A stretch of 7,431 bases of DNA from Bryobacteraceae bacterium (GCA_030044325.1 JASHWA010000357.1:1-7431); one strand, 5' to 3'; shown: positions 1 to 6,562, counted from the stretch's first letter. Numbers and translations: made by a program. The notes: generated from the letters alone by a model not told the origin.

Positions 1-225
1 TCGTGGAAGCGCGCGGAAGCGGTTCGGGAAGCGCTGGTGAGCCGCGGGCTATCGCCGAACGCGGTGACCTCGCGTGGTCTTGGAAACGCTCGCCCGCTGA
101 TGTCGAACTCGACCGCGGCGGGACGCGACGCGAATGAACGCGTGGAGATCGTGATTTCGGGGAATCCCATCGGTAGTCTTCCGTTTTGGGATCGCACATA
201 TCCGCTCAAGACCGGCGGTTTCTGA
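1..225 (+). CDS. OmpA-family protein, C-terminal part (5' end outside window)
   Basis: The frame is open from base 1 and ends at TGA 223-225, giving 74 residues. They match the end of an OmpA C-terminal domain (OmpA/MotB/Pal fold), which binds peptidoglycan in the periplasm. Visible features are the helix WKRAEAVREALVSRG (residues 2-16), the GLGNARP segment (26-32) and the signature SNST-AAGRDANERVEIVI (35-52). In the family this last segment usually reads GRxxNRRVEI; here the first Arg of the pair is Glu46, a common variant, and Arg47 is kept. About 20 further residues (GNPIGSLPFWDRTYPLKTGGF) form a tail past the domain. The N-terminal part that would show a lipoprotein signal, a barrel or extra domains lies outside the window, so the subtype cannot be given. 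The next gene is on the same strand after a 107-bp gap. Confidence 0.88.
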   Translation, partial: SWKRAEAVREALVSRGLSPNAVTSRGLGNARPLMSNSTAAGRDANERVEIVISGNPIGSLPFWDRTYPLKTGGF

Positions 226-249
226 GGCGGCTCGCTCGGGGAGTTTTGC

Positions 250-269
250 CCCCGCCATTGCCGGCGGGG
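250..269 (+). other. GC-rich stem-loop in the gap after the OmpA-like gene
   Basis: CCCCGCC at 250-256 pairs perfectly with GGCGGGG at 263-269 around a 6-nt loop (attgcc). It lies 25 bp past the OmpA-like stop codon and about 63 bp before the next start. No T-run follows on either strand, so it is not a standard intrinsic terminator. It could slow polymerase or protect a 3' end, or it may simply be chance in GC-rich DNA. The rest of the gap (226-332) shows nothing else clear. Confidence 0.3.
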
Positions 270-332
270 CTCGCTGGCGGCGTAAAGACTGGGCGGGAAC
301 TTTCGGGTGGGCTAGAACCGTCTCAACAGACG

Positions 333-2030
333 ATGTCCGGCTCTCGCGCCATTCGCGTTTTGTTCGCCATTGCTCCCATCGCGATGGCGCAAACGGCGGG
401 AACGGGGAGAATTTCGGGGACGGTGATTGACGCGTCGAGCGGAGATGCGGTTCGAAAAGCGATCGTAACCCTTAGCTTGCAAGTCACGCCGCGCGAATGG
501 GCGACGGCGCGCACGGATGGGTCGGGTCAATTCAAGTTCGAAAATCTTCCCGCTGGAAATTACGATCTTCGCGCCAGCAAGCAGGGATTCGGCAACGCGA
601 TCTACGGAGCGAACTCGATGCGCGAGACCGGCAAAACCATCACGCTCGCGGATGGCGAAATACGCGAAGGATTGACGCTGCGGTTCATCCATTCGGCTTC
701 GATTTCCGGGCGCGTGGTCGATTCGGACGGCGATCCTGCGCCGAATATGCTGGTGCAGCTCAGAAGATTCGGCCGCAGCCTGGGCCGCCGGGTGCTGGTG
801 AACGGGCCGTCGACGAACACGGACGATCGTGGAGAATATCACCTTAGCGGGATTGGTCCGGGGCGGTACGTTTTGTCTGCCGGCTCCCCGGGGTCGCCGT
901 CAAGAGGTTCGTTTTCCGATCGCGCTCCGCAGGTGTTGATGCCGCAGTTTTACGGCGGCGCGGTGGATGAAAAAGACGCCGCGGTGCTGGCCATTAAAGA
1001 CGGCGATGCGCTTACGGGGATGGATTTCAGTCTCGTCTCGCAGGCTGCGGTGAGGATTCGCGGGCGCGTCATGGGCCTTCCGGCTTTGCCTGCGGCGCAA
1101 GACGCCGAGCCAGATCAGGGGCTTGCGACGATGCACAAATTTCAAAATCCCGCGTTTGTCGGCATCACCATCGGACCTGTTGCGAATCGGTTCTCTTGGG
1201 GACAGGGCGGAGCTGCGAATGCGCCGGATTACGCGTTCGATTTCGGATGGCTCCCGCCGAGCGAATATCGCATCCACGCGAGAATAGGGGTCAATCGCAA
1301 GCTGTACGCGGCAGCGCAGCTTGTGGACGGGCGGGGAGGATCGGCGGACGTTGTGCTGACGCTTGCGCCGGCGGTCGATATCAAGGGGCGCGTTCGATTC
1401 GAGGGCGAGAGAAAAGACAAGGACAACCCGAGGCTTGTTCTAAGCGCGTCGGGCATGGACAGCGGAGGAAATCCGGATAACCGTCTCAACGCGGAGATCG
1501 GCGCGGATGGCCGGTTCACCATTGCGGACGTCACGCAGGGCGAATGGGACCTGAACATCAACCTTCCGTCATTCGGCGAATATCTCAAATCGGTGACGTT
1601 CGGCGATCAGGATGTGCTGTTCCAGCCGATGGAGGTGAAATCCGGCTCGGAGGCCGCGCTCGATATCGTGATCAGCACGCGCACCGGAAAGGTGCATGGG
1701 GAAGTGGACGCGGCGGGCAGAGGAGATCCCGCGCGTGCGGCGATCCTGCTTGCGCCGGTGGGCCGTTTTCACGATCTGGCGCGCTACTACTATGGAATTC
1801 TGGCGGATGACGACGGGAAATTCAAAATGATGGGGATCGCGCCGGGGAAATATAAGATCTTCGCGATCGAGAAGCTGGCCGTCGAGCCGTTCCGCGATCC
1901 CGATGCGGCCGACCAGATCATCGCGCTCGTGCCCGATCTGATTCAGGAGATCGAGATCGGCGAAGATGCCGATGTCGAGATTCATCCCAAGCTGATTCCG
2001 GAAGAGCGGGCGCGCGAGATCCTGCCATGA
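333..2030 (+). CDS. Exported carboxypeptidase-regulatory-like (transthyretin-fold) multi-domain protein
   Basis: The product has 565 residues. The frame stays open upstream to 186, but that extension overlaps the OmpA-like gene and hides the signal peptide. ATG 333 is preferred because it places a signal sequence at the N-terminus: Arg5 and Arg8, a hydrophobic stretch VLFAIAPIAMA, and likely cleavage AMA|Q after residue 19. No good Shine-Dalgarno site is visible. At least three, probably four, beta-sandwich units of the CarboxypepD_reg type follow, each ending in a form of DGxFxxxxLxxGxYxLxA: about 25-90 (GRISGTVIDASSG), 122-190 (SISGRVVDSDGDP), 349-450 (DIKGRVRFEGE) and 453-515 (GKVHGEVDAAG). 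Between units 2 and 3 is a family segment, MPQFYGGAVDEKDAAVLAIKDG. No peptidase catalytic domain or TonB-dependent barrel is present. No Cys is visible. Such stand-alone proteins are abundant in Acidobacteriota and their function is unknown; export and surface or periplasmic binding is an inference. It is translationally coupled to the next gene. Confidence 0.87.
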   Translation: MSGSRAIRVLFAIAPIAMAQTAGTGRISGTVIDASSGDAVRKAIVTLSLQVTPREWATARTDGSGQFKFENLPAGNYDLRASKQGFGNAIYGANSMRETGKTITLADGEIREGLTLRFIHSASISGRVVDSDGDPAPNMLVQLRRFGRSLGRRVLVNGPSTNTDDRGEYHLSGIGPGRYVLSAGSPGSPSRGSFSDRAPQVLMPQFYGGAVDEKDAAVLAIKDGDALTGMDFSLVSQAAVRIRGRVMGLPALPAAQDAEPDQGLATMHKFQNPAFVGITIGPVANRFSWGQGGAANAPDYAFDFGWLPPSEYRIHARIGVNRKLYAAAQLVDGRGGSADVVLTLAPAVDIKGRVRFEGERKDKDNPRLVLSASGMDSGGNPDNRLNAEIGADGRFTIADVTQGEWDLNINLPSFGEYLKSVTFGDQDVLFQPMEVKSGSEAALDIVISTRTGKVHGEVDAAGRGDPARAAILLAPVGRFHDLARYYYGILADDDGKFKMMGIAPGKYKIFAIEKLAVEPFRDPDAADQIIALVPDLIQEIEIGEDADVEIHPKLIPEERAREILP

Positions 2031-3544
2031 GAGCCGCGCTGTTGATCGCCTTCGCCTTCGCCGCCGCCGCGCAGAATCAGACCGGCGCGATCAGCGGAAC
2101 GGTGGTCGATTCGGTGACGCGGCAGCCGGTGAAGCACGCGACCATCAGTTTGTCGCCTTTCACCAATGGCCCCACTGCTCCGCCCCCGGGCGTGTCGACG
2201 GATGCGACGGGCGCGTTCTCGATTCAGGGATTGGCGGAAGGCAAGTGGTACCTGAGCGCGACGCAGCCGAACTATCCGCAGACGGCGCCGCATGCGCAGA
2301 TCGTGGACGTGAAGGCCGGCGATACGGCGACGGTGGCACTCGAACTCACGCCGGGAGCGGTGGTCACCGGCCACGTGGTCGATGAAGACGGCGATCCGCT
2401 CGTGGGCTGCTTCGTTACGGCGCGCGCGGCCGGCAACGGCCAGCAGCGCAGCGGATCGAGCGCGAGCAGCGACGGCGAATATCGCATCCACAATCTCCCG
2501 GCCGGAAAATATATTTTTTCCGCCATGTGCTATCAGCCGCCGTTCACGCCGCGCCCACTCTCCGCCGGCGCTGACCCTCCGCCGTCGCTCGCGTATCCGG
2601 AGCAGTATTATCCGCTCGCGCCGGACGCGAAATCGGCGCAGGTGGTGGAAGTGGCGGCGGGAGCGGAAAAATCGGGCGTGGATTTCCAGATGCGGCCCGC
2701 GCCGGTGACGCAGGTTCGAGGGAGTTTTTCGCCGTCGGGCGCGGATTGGCGTAGCGCGCCGAATATGAACGTCACACTGATGCCGGTCGATTCGCCGAAT
2801 CGCGGCTTTGCGGGCCGTCAAAACTTCGACCGCGAAAAAGGCACCTTCGAATTTTCCCAGGTATTTCCCGGCTCCTATTACCTCACTGTGTTCCCAACAG
2901 CACCCGGCAACCCGGTCGGGGCATTCGAGCGCATTGAAGTGAAGGATCGTCCGGTCCAGGTCGTTCTCCAATTGGCGCACTCGTTCGACATCAGCGGCAC
3001 CGTCACGATCGAGGGCGATTCGAGCAAGACGGTGGCTCTGAACCACCTTCGCGTTCAACTTATATCCGACATTCCGCCAGGCGGCTTCGGCGCTAACCCG
3101 GCCGAAGTCGGCGAAGACGGAGCATTCACCATCAGATCCGTGATGGCCGCCCCTTGGCGCGTGGGAATCCTAGGACCGGGCGTGTTTCTCAAATCCGCGT
3201 GGCTGGGATCGACGGATGTCACGCATTCCGCATTCGATCTTTCCCCCGGCGCTGGTCCGCTACGCATCGTAGCGAGCGCGAATATGGGGACGATCACCGG
3301 GACCGCACCGCCCGGCGTGAAGGTCTACGCCCGCTTAGAGCAAGCGATAACCGAAAGAATGTTCGGCATTCCTGTCGCCATGGTGGATCAGACCGGGCAT
3401 TTCGTCATGGATTCGGTGCCTCCGGGAACGTACCGCGTGGGCGCGATCGAGGTCAATTCACCGATTCCGGATGAAGGCGGCCAGGAAGTCACGGTGCACG
3501 ATGGCGAGACGGTTACGGTCGAGATCAAGCCGCCGGAGCAGTGA
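2027..3544 (+). CDS. Exported carboxypeptidase-regulatory-like protein, paralogue of the upstream gene
   Basis: The product has 505 residues. ATG 2027 overlaps the upstream stop as ATGA, a classic coupling arrangement; only a weak GAGAT lies upstream. The N-terminus MRAALLIAFAFAAAAQ is a short signal peptide, with likely cleavage AAA|Q after residue 15. Beta-sandwich units lie at about 18-85 (GAISGTVVDSVTRQPV), 110-172 (VVTGHVVDEDGDPLVG) and 320-418 (DISGTVTIEGD), with a C-terminal unit from about 421 to 505 (GTITGTAPPGVKV). The linker PEQYYPLAPDAKSAQVVEVAAG (about 190-211) is the counterpart of the upstream protein's FYGGAVDEKDAAVLAIKDG segment. FLKSAWLGSTDV in unit 3 matches YLKSVTFGDQDV upstream, so the two genes look like an old tandem duplication. 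The only two Cys, 128 and 168, both sit in unit 2 and could form a disulfide after export. No enzymatic domain is visible. The function is unknown; a carbohydrate or peptide binding or structural role is speculation. The last 20 bp overlap the convergent dehydratase gene. Confidence 0.87.
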   Translation: MRAALLIAFAFAAAAQNQTGAISGTVVDSVTRQPVKHATISLSPFTNGPTAPPPGVSTDATGAFSIQGLAEGKWYLSATQPNYPQTAPHAQIVDVKAGDTATVALELTPGAVVTGHVVDEDGDPLVGCFVTARAAGNGQQRSGSSASSDGEYRIHNLPAGKYIFSAMCYQPPFTPRPLSAGADPPPSLAYPEQYYPLAPDAKSAQVVEVAAGAEKSGVDFQMRPAPVTQVRGSFSPSGADWRSAPNMNVTLMPVDSPNRGFAGRQNFDREKGTFEFSQVFPGSYYLTVFPTAPGNPVGAFERIEVKDRPVQVVLQLAHSFDISGTVTIEGDSSKTVALNHLRVQLISDIPPGGFGANPAEVGEDGAFTIRSVMAAPWRVGILGPGVFLKSAWLGSTDVTHSAFDLSPGAGPLRIVASANMGTITGTAPPGVKVYARLEQAITERMFGIPVAMVDQTGHFVMDSVPPGTYRVGAIEVNSPIPDEGGQEVTVHDGETVTVEIKPPEQ

Positions 3545-4484
3545 CCAGCTCGCAGAACTTGGCGAGATCGATATTGCCGCCCGAGACGATAGCCGCGATC
3601 TTGCCTGATCCGGCTTTTCCGCTGAGCGCCGCGGCGACCGCGCAGGCAGCGGCGCCTTCCGCGATCACGCGCGCTCGCTCGGCCACCAGCCGGATCGCGG
3701 ATGCGGCCTGGTCGAGAGTCACCACGATGGTTCCGTCCAAGAGCTGTTGCGCCAGGTCGAACATGCCGGGAAAGACGGTCTTGCTGGCGATTCCGTCGAC
3801 AAACGACGGCCGGTAATCGACTGTCACCGGTTTTCCGGCGGCGAATGCAGCGGTGAGCGGCGCGCCGGTTTCGGATTCGGCCGCATAGACGCGAATGGAG
3901 GGTTTCAGGGCCTTAGCCACGCTCGCGATGCCGCAGGCTAAGCCGCCCCCGCCCCAGGGGATCACGATCGCGTCGAGATCGGGCAGGTCTTCGAGCAGTT
4001 CCAAAGCGATGGTCCCGTTTCCGGCCATCACGTCGGGATCATCGAAGGCATGGATGAAGGCCGCGTCGACGCCGGGGAAGGCTCGATTCTCAAAAGTCCG
4101 CCACCATTGCTCGAAGGGGACCTTGATAATCCGAGCTCCCAGGCGTTCCACAGCGCGGAGTTTCGTTTGTGGAGCCGTTTCGGGGGTGACGACGGTCGCG
4201 GGGACACCGAGCAGCCGGGCGCAATAAGCGACACCCTGTGCCATATTTCCGGCAGATGCCGTCAGAACTCCGCGGGCGATCCGTTCGCGGGGGGTGCGCA
4301 GCATTGCGTTCGCGGCGCCGCGGATTTTAAACGATCCAATCGGCTGGAGGGATTCGAGCTTTAAAAAAATTTCATCCGGGCGGTCGCAATTGAGGCGGAT
4401 TGCGGGCGTTCGTAAAGCGATTCCGGCAAGGTTCGCGCGCGCCTGACGCGCGACTTCGGGACTAGGGGCGAGATTACGAAGCAT
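3525..4484 (-). CDS. Fold-type II PLP enzyme, threonine/serine dehydratase family
   Basis: The product has 319 residues, which fits the short catabolic dehydratase/serine racemase class without a C-terminal ACT domain. In the family, cofactor-bound enzyme deaminates L-threonine or L-serine to a 2-oxo acid and ammonia in the cytoplasm. Motifs seen: ESLQPIGSFKIRGA with the PLP Schiff-base Lys53; SAGNMAQG (77-84), the substrate/cofactor carboxylate loop; GNGTIALE (155-162); the glycine-rich phosphate loop GGGGL (178-182); and SGGN (301-304), whose Ser contacts the pyridine nitrogen. The asparagine loop normally reads SAGNHAQG; here the His is Met81. Because threonine dehydratase, serine racemase, phenylserine dehydratase and hydroxyectoine-type dehydratases share these motifs, substrate cannot be fixed, and I give no gene symbol. 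Start ATG 4484-4482 is the first possible, since an in-frame TGA precedes it. There is no Shine-Dalgarno site, and a -10-like box lies very close. The gene is divergent from the small membrane protein and the deacylase. Confidence 0.88.
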   Translation of the reverse strand: MLRNLAPSPEVARQARANLAGIALRTPAIRLNCDRPDEIFLKLESLQPIGSFKIRGAANAMLRTPRERIARGVLTASAGNMAQGVAYCARLLGVPATVVTPETAPQTKLRAVERLGARIIKVPFEQWWRTFENRAFPGVDAAFIHAFDDPDVMAGNGTIALELLEDLPDLDAIVIPWGGGGLACGIASVAKALKPSIRVYAAESETGAPLTAAFAAGKPVTVDYRPSFVDGIASKTVFPGMFDLAQQLLDGTIVVTLDQAASAIRLVAERARVIAEGAAACAVAAALSGKAGSGKIAAIVSGGNIDLAKFCELVTAPAA

Positions 4485-4493
4485 TCACATAAA

Positions 4494-4499
4494 ATTATC
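4494..4499 (-). promoter_or_regulatory. Possible -10 box for the dehydratase gene
   Basis: Read on the minus strand, GATAAT (4499-4494) is one base from the TATAAT consensus and sits in an AT-rich patch of otherwise GC-rich DNA. Its edge is only 9 bp from the ATG at 4484, so transcription from it would start within a few bases of the start codon, giving a leaderless or nearly leaderless mRNA. This fits the lack of a ribosome binding site. No convincing -35 box is seen 16-18 bp upstream. An inverted repeat CACAT (4486-4490) / ATGTG (4506-4510) brackets it with a 15-bp gap and could be an operator. Evidence is by eye only. Confidence 0.25.
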
Positions 4500-4601
4500 G
4501 CAATGATGTGCAACATAGACGCATCCGGTCGCATCTTTTGAAACGTAGTTCAGGTAGAATTCACTCAAACATTGATCATCCGGACCGTAAAGGATGGTCA
4601 G

Positions 4602-4712
4602 GGAGGGTGCTCAAAAAAGGGGATAGATTCGTCTGTCCCGGACGCAGATTTTGAGGCTGCGTATAGCGGAGGCGGTGGACAGAGCGTCTATCCCCTTTTT
4701 CGAGCATCCTTC
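4602..4712. repeat. 111-bp hairpin-forming inverted-repeat element (MITE- or REP-like)
   Basis: The left arm 4602-4627 and right arm 4687-4712 are inverted copies. Of 26 positions, 23 form Watson-Crick pairs, 2 would be G-U in the plus-strand RNA (4607/4707 and 4603/4711), and 1 is a mismatch (A4613/C4701). The core is an A-run plus GGGGATAGA facing TCTATCCCC plus a T-run. Pairing resumes inside at TCTGTCC 4632-4638 with GGACAGA 4677-4683, past a 4/3-nt internal loop. An apical hairpin, ACGCAG 4642-4647 with CTGCGT 4657-4662, encloses a 9-nt loop. TCAG occurs at 4598-4601 just outside the left end and again at 4711-4714 at the right end, a possible but weak target-site duplication. No transposase is present. 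The element lies between two divergent genes, so it is not placed as a terminator for either. I infer a non-autonomous mobile or REP-like element; a structured small RNA is the alternative. Confidence 0.72.
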
Positions 4713-4768
4713 AGAGAGAGACGCGAAAATCGCTGGAACCCTGCGTGCAGAGTAAATCGCAGGACGAA

Positions 4769-4891
4769 ATGGGGTCGTATATGATTATCGGAGCCGCGAT
4801 CGCCGGATTGTTGATCGTTTCCCTGTTCTTCGAGATGCTCTCTTCATCGCCGAAGCCGACCGAGGAACGCCGGCGCACGCCTGACGCTTAA
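4769..4891 (+). CDS. Predicted small single-pass membrane protein (40 aa)
   Basis: This short frame runs from ATG 4769 to TAA 4889-4891. The product starts MGSYMIIGAAIAGLLIVSLF, continues FEMLSSS, and ends in a hydrophilic tail with KPTEERRRTPDA. Residues 5-21 form a strongly hydrophobic, glycine/alanine-containing helix of transmembrane length. The charged tail, rich in Arg and Glu, would be cytoplasmic by the positive-inside rule, putting the N-terminus outside. AGGA at 4761-4764 lies 4 nt before ATG 4769, a little close but usable; ATG 4781 would give a 36-residue form with poorer spacing, and GTG 4745 a longer one. The helix-then-charged-tail layout is what real small membrane proteins show, but I recognise no family. 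The stop is 45 bp before the deacylase start, so the two genes could share a transcript. Confidence 0.5.
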   Translation: MGSYMIIGAAIAGLLIVSLFFEMLSSSPKPTEERRRTPDA

Positions 4892-4936
4892 AAAATTCGT
4901 GCTGTTCTGTCACAGTAGCCGTGTCAAAATGGCAGC

Positions 4937-6508
4937 ATGCGCTTCGCACTGCTGACCTCGGCTGTTCTTCTTAGTCCTGTTTTCGCGCAGAATTTCGACA
5001 TCGTGATCGCGGGCGGTCGGATTGTCGACGGCGCGGGCAATCCCTGGTACTACGGCGACGTGGGGATCAAAGGGGATTCGATCGCGGCGATCGGGAATCT
5101 GAGCGGCGCGACCGCGGGACAACGCCTGGACGCCAAAGGGATGGTGGTCGCGCCGGGGTTCATCGATATCCATACCCATGCGCGGCGAGGAATATTCCTC
5201 GATCCGGCGGCGACTAATTACATTCGCCAAGGCGTGACGACGCTGATGGAGGGTCCCGACGGAAGTTCGCCGCTTCCGATCGCACCGTTCTTAGAAAAGG
5301 TAGGGGCGGCGCATATCGCTCCCAATTTTGGAACTTTTGCCGGGCAGGGGAGTATCCGGCAGGCGGTGATGGGCCTGGTGAACCGGCCGGCGACTCCGGA
5401 AGAGATCGAAAAGATGCGGCAGATTGCGCGGCAGGCGATGCTCGACGGAGCGTTCGGCATCACCACCGGCCTGTTCTACGTCCCAGGCAATTACAGCTCG
5501 ACCGAAGAGGTGATCGAGGTGGAAAAGGTCGCGGGGGAGATGGGAGGGATGCACCATTCGCACATGCGGGACGAGGCGGCTGGGGTGCTCGATAGCGTGC
5601 GCGAGACCATCCGGATCGGCGAAGACGGTCATATGCCCACGCAGATCACCCATCATAAGATCATCGGCAAGCAGAACTGGGGCAAAAGCATCGAGACGAT
5701 CAAGCTGGTGGAAGAAGCGCGCGCGCGCGGCGTTGACGTGACCATCGATCAGTATCCTTATACGGCGTCGAGCACGGGCACGGCGAGCCTGATCCCGCAA
5801 TGGGCGCAGGAGGGCGGGCAAAAGGCGTTAGTCGAGCGGCTGGACGCGCCGGCGACTCGCGCGAAGATCAAAACGGAGGTGATTCAACGCATCGAGTTCG
5901 ATCGCGGCGGCGGAGATCCGGCTAACGTGGTAATGGCGAACTGCTCGTGGGACCATTCGCTCGACGGCAAGAATCTCGCCGAGATCACCAAGATGCGCGG
6001 GCGCGAGGTGAATTTCGAGAATGCGGCGGAGACGGAGCTCGAAATTCAGCATTCTGGAGGCTGCCAGGGAATTTTTCATGCGATTAGCGAAGAGGACGTC
6101 GAGCGGATCATGAAATATCCGTTCACCATGGTCGCGTCGGACGGGGAAATCCCCCAGTTCGGCGTGGGTGCGCCGCATCCGCGCAGCTACGGGACGTTCA
6201 CACGGGTGCTGGCTCGCTACGTTCGCGAAAAACACGTGATCACGCTTGAGGACGCGATTCATAAGATGTCCGGATTGCCGGCCGAGCGGCTGAAGCTGTT
6301 CGATCGCGGGCTGATCCGGCCGGGAATGAAGGCCGATATCGCGGTGTTCGATGCGGCGAAGGTGGAGGATCTGGCGACGTATGAGAAACCGCATCAGTAC
6401 GCGGTCGGATATAAGTGGGTGCTGGTGAATGGGCAGGTGGTTGTGGAGAACGATCGAGTGACGAAGGCGCGGCCGGGGCGGATTTTGTATGGTCCGGCGA
6501 AGAAGTGA
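4937..6508 (+). CDS. Exported N-acyl-D-amino-acid deacylase (D-aminoacylase)-like amidohydrolase
   Basis: The product has 523 residues. MRFALLTSAVLLSPVFA|Q is a clear signal peptide (cleavage after 17), so the enzyme should act in the periplasm or outside. The body is an amidohydrolase: the N-terminal beta-sandwich part DIVIAGGRIVDGAGNPWYYGDVGIKGDSI, then the metal motif GFIDIHTH (His79, His81), QGVTT (98-102), HMRDE (His209), THHK (His239/His240), DQYPY and VASDG (Asp402). The end, LPAERLKLFDRGLIRPGMKADIAVFD, is typical of D-aminoacylases, which remove the acyl group from N-acyl-D-amino acids using zinc. In the Alcaligenes-type enzyme a Cys lies 27 residues after the second His of HTH and binds the tight-site metal; here that place holds Asp108, in EGPDGSS. 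It is about 40 residues longer than the roughly 480-residue family norm, partly owing to the signal peptide. A related role such as dihydropyrimidinase-like or dipeptide hydrolysis cannot be excluded. The ribosome binding site is weak. Confidence 0.88.
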   Translation: MRFALLTSAVLLSPVFAQNFDIVIAGGRIVDGAGNPWYYGDVGIKGDSIAAIGNLSGATAGQRLDAKGMVVAPGFIDIHTHARRGIFLDPAATNYIRQGVTTLMEGPDGSSPLPIAPFLEKVGAAHIAPNFGTFAGQGSIRQAVMGLVNRPATPEEIEKMRQIARQAMLDGAFGITTGLFYVPGNYSSTEEVIEVEKVAGEMGGMHHSHMRDEAAGVLDSVRETIRIGEDGHMPTQITHHKIIGKQNWGKSIETIKLVEEARARGVDVTIDQYPYTASSTGTASLIPQWAQEGGQKALVERLDAPATRAKIKTEVIQRIEFDRGGGDPANVVMANCSWDHSLDGKNLAEITKMRGREVNFENAAETELEIQHSGGCQGIFHAISEEDVERIMKYPFTMVASDGEIPQFGVGAPHPRSYGTFTRVLARYVREKHVITLEDAIHKMSGLPAERLKLFDRGLIRPGMKADIAVFDAAKVEDLATYEKPHQYAVGYKWVLVNGQVVVENDRVTKARPGRILYGPAKK

Positions 6509-6523
6509 ATAAGTGACCGTCCG

Positions 6524-6539
6524 GACGATTTCCATCGTC
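6524..6539 (+). other. Small stem-loop just after the deacylase stop
   Basis: GACGAT (6524-6529) and ATCGTC (6534-6539) form a 6-bp perfect stem with loop ttcc, 15 bp after the deacylase TGA. No T-run follows on the plus strand (next bases gaacattgcag), so it is at best a weak or factor-dependent stop or a 3'-end stabilising hairpin. Confidence 0.3.
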
Positions 6540-6562
6540 GAACATTGCAGATGGAAAGAAGA

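Noticed and set aside
186..332. 49-residue N-terminal extension of the first carboxypeptidase-regulatory-like gene
   Set aside because: It overlaps the OmpA-like coding end, is rich in Arg and Pro, and would bury the clear signal peptide that begins at ATG 333.
1982..3058. 358-residue minus-strand frame
   Set aside because: Very rich in Arg and His, the mark of an antisense shadow in GC-rich DNA; the opposite strand holds a well-supported gene.
4602..4712. Hairpin element read as an ordinary bidirectional terminator because of its A-run and T-run
   Set aside because: The genes on both sides point away from it, and the arms extend well beyond a terminator stem, so termination is not its obvious role.
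4572..4784. 70-residue plus-strand frame across the hairpin element
   Set aside because: Most of it is the inverted repeat and its flanks; the translation is low in complexity of any known fold and has no ribosome binding site.
5828..6535. 235-residue minus-strand frame opposite the deacylase
   Set aside because: Arg/His-rich shadow with no recognisable motif; the deacylase motifs on the other strand are intact.
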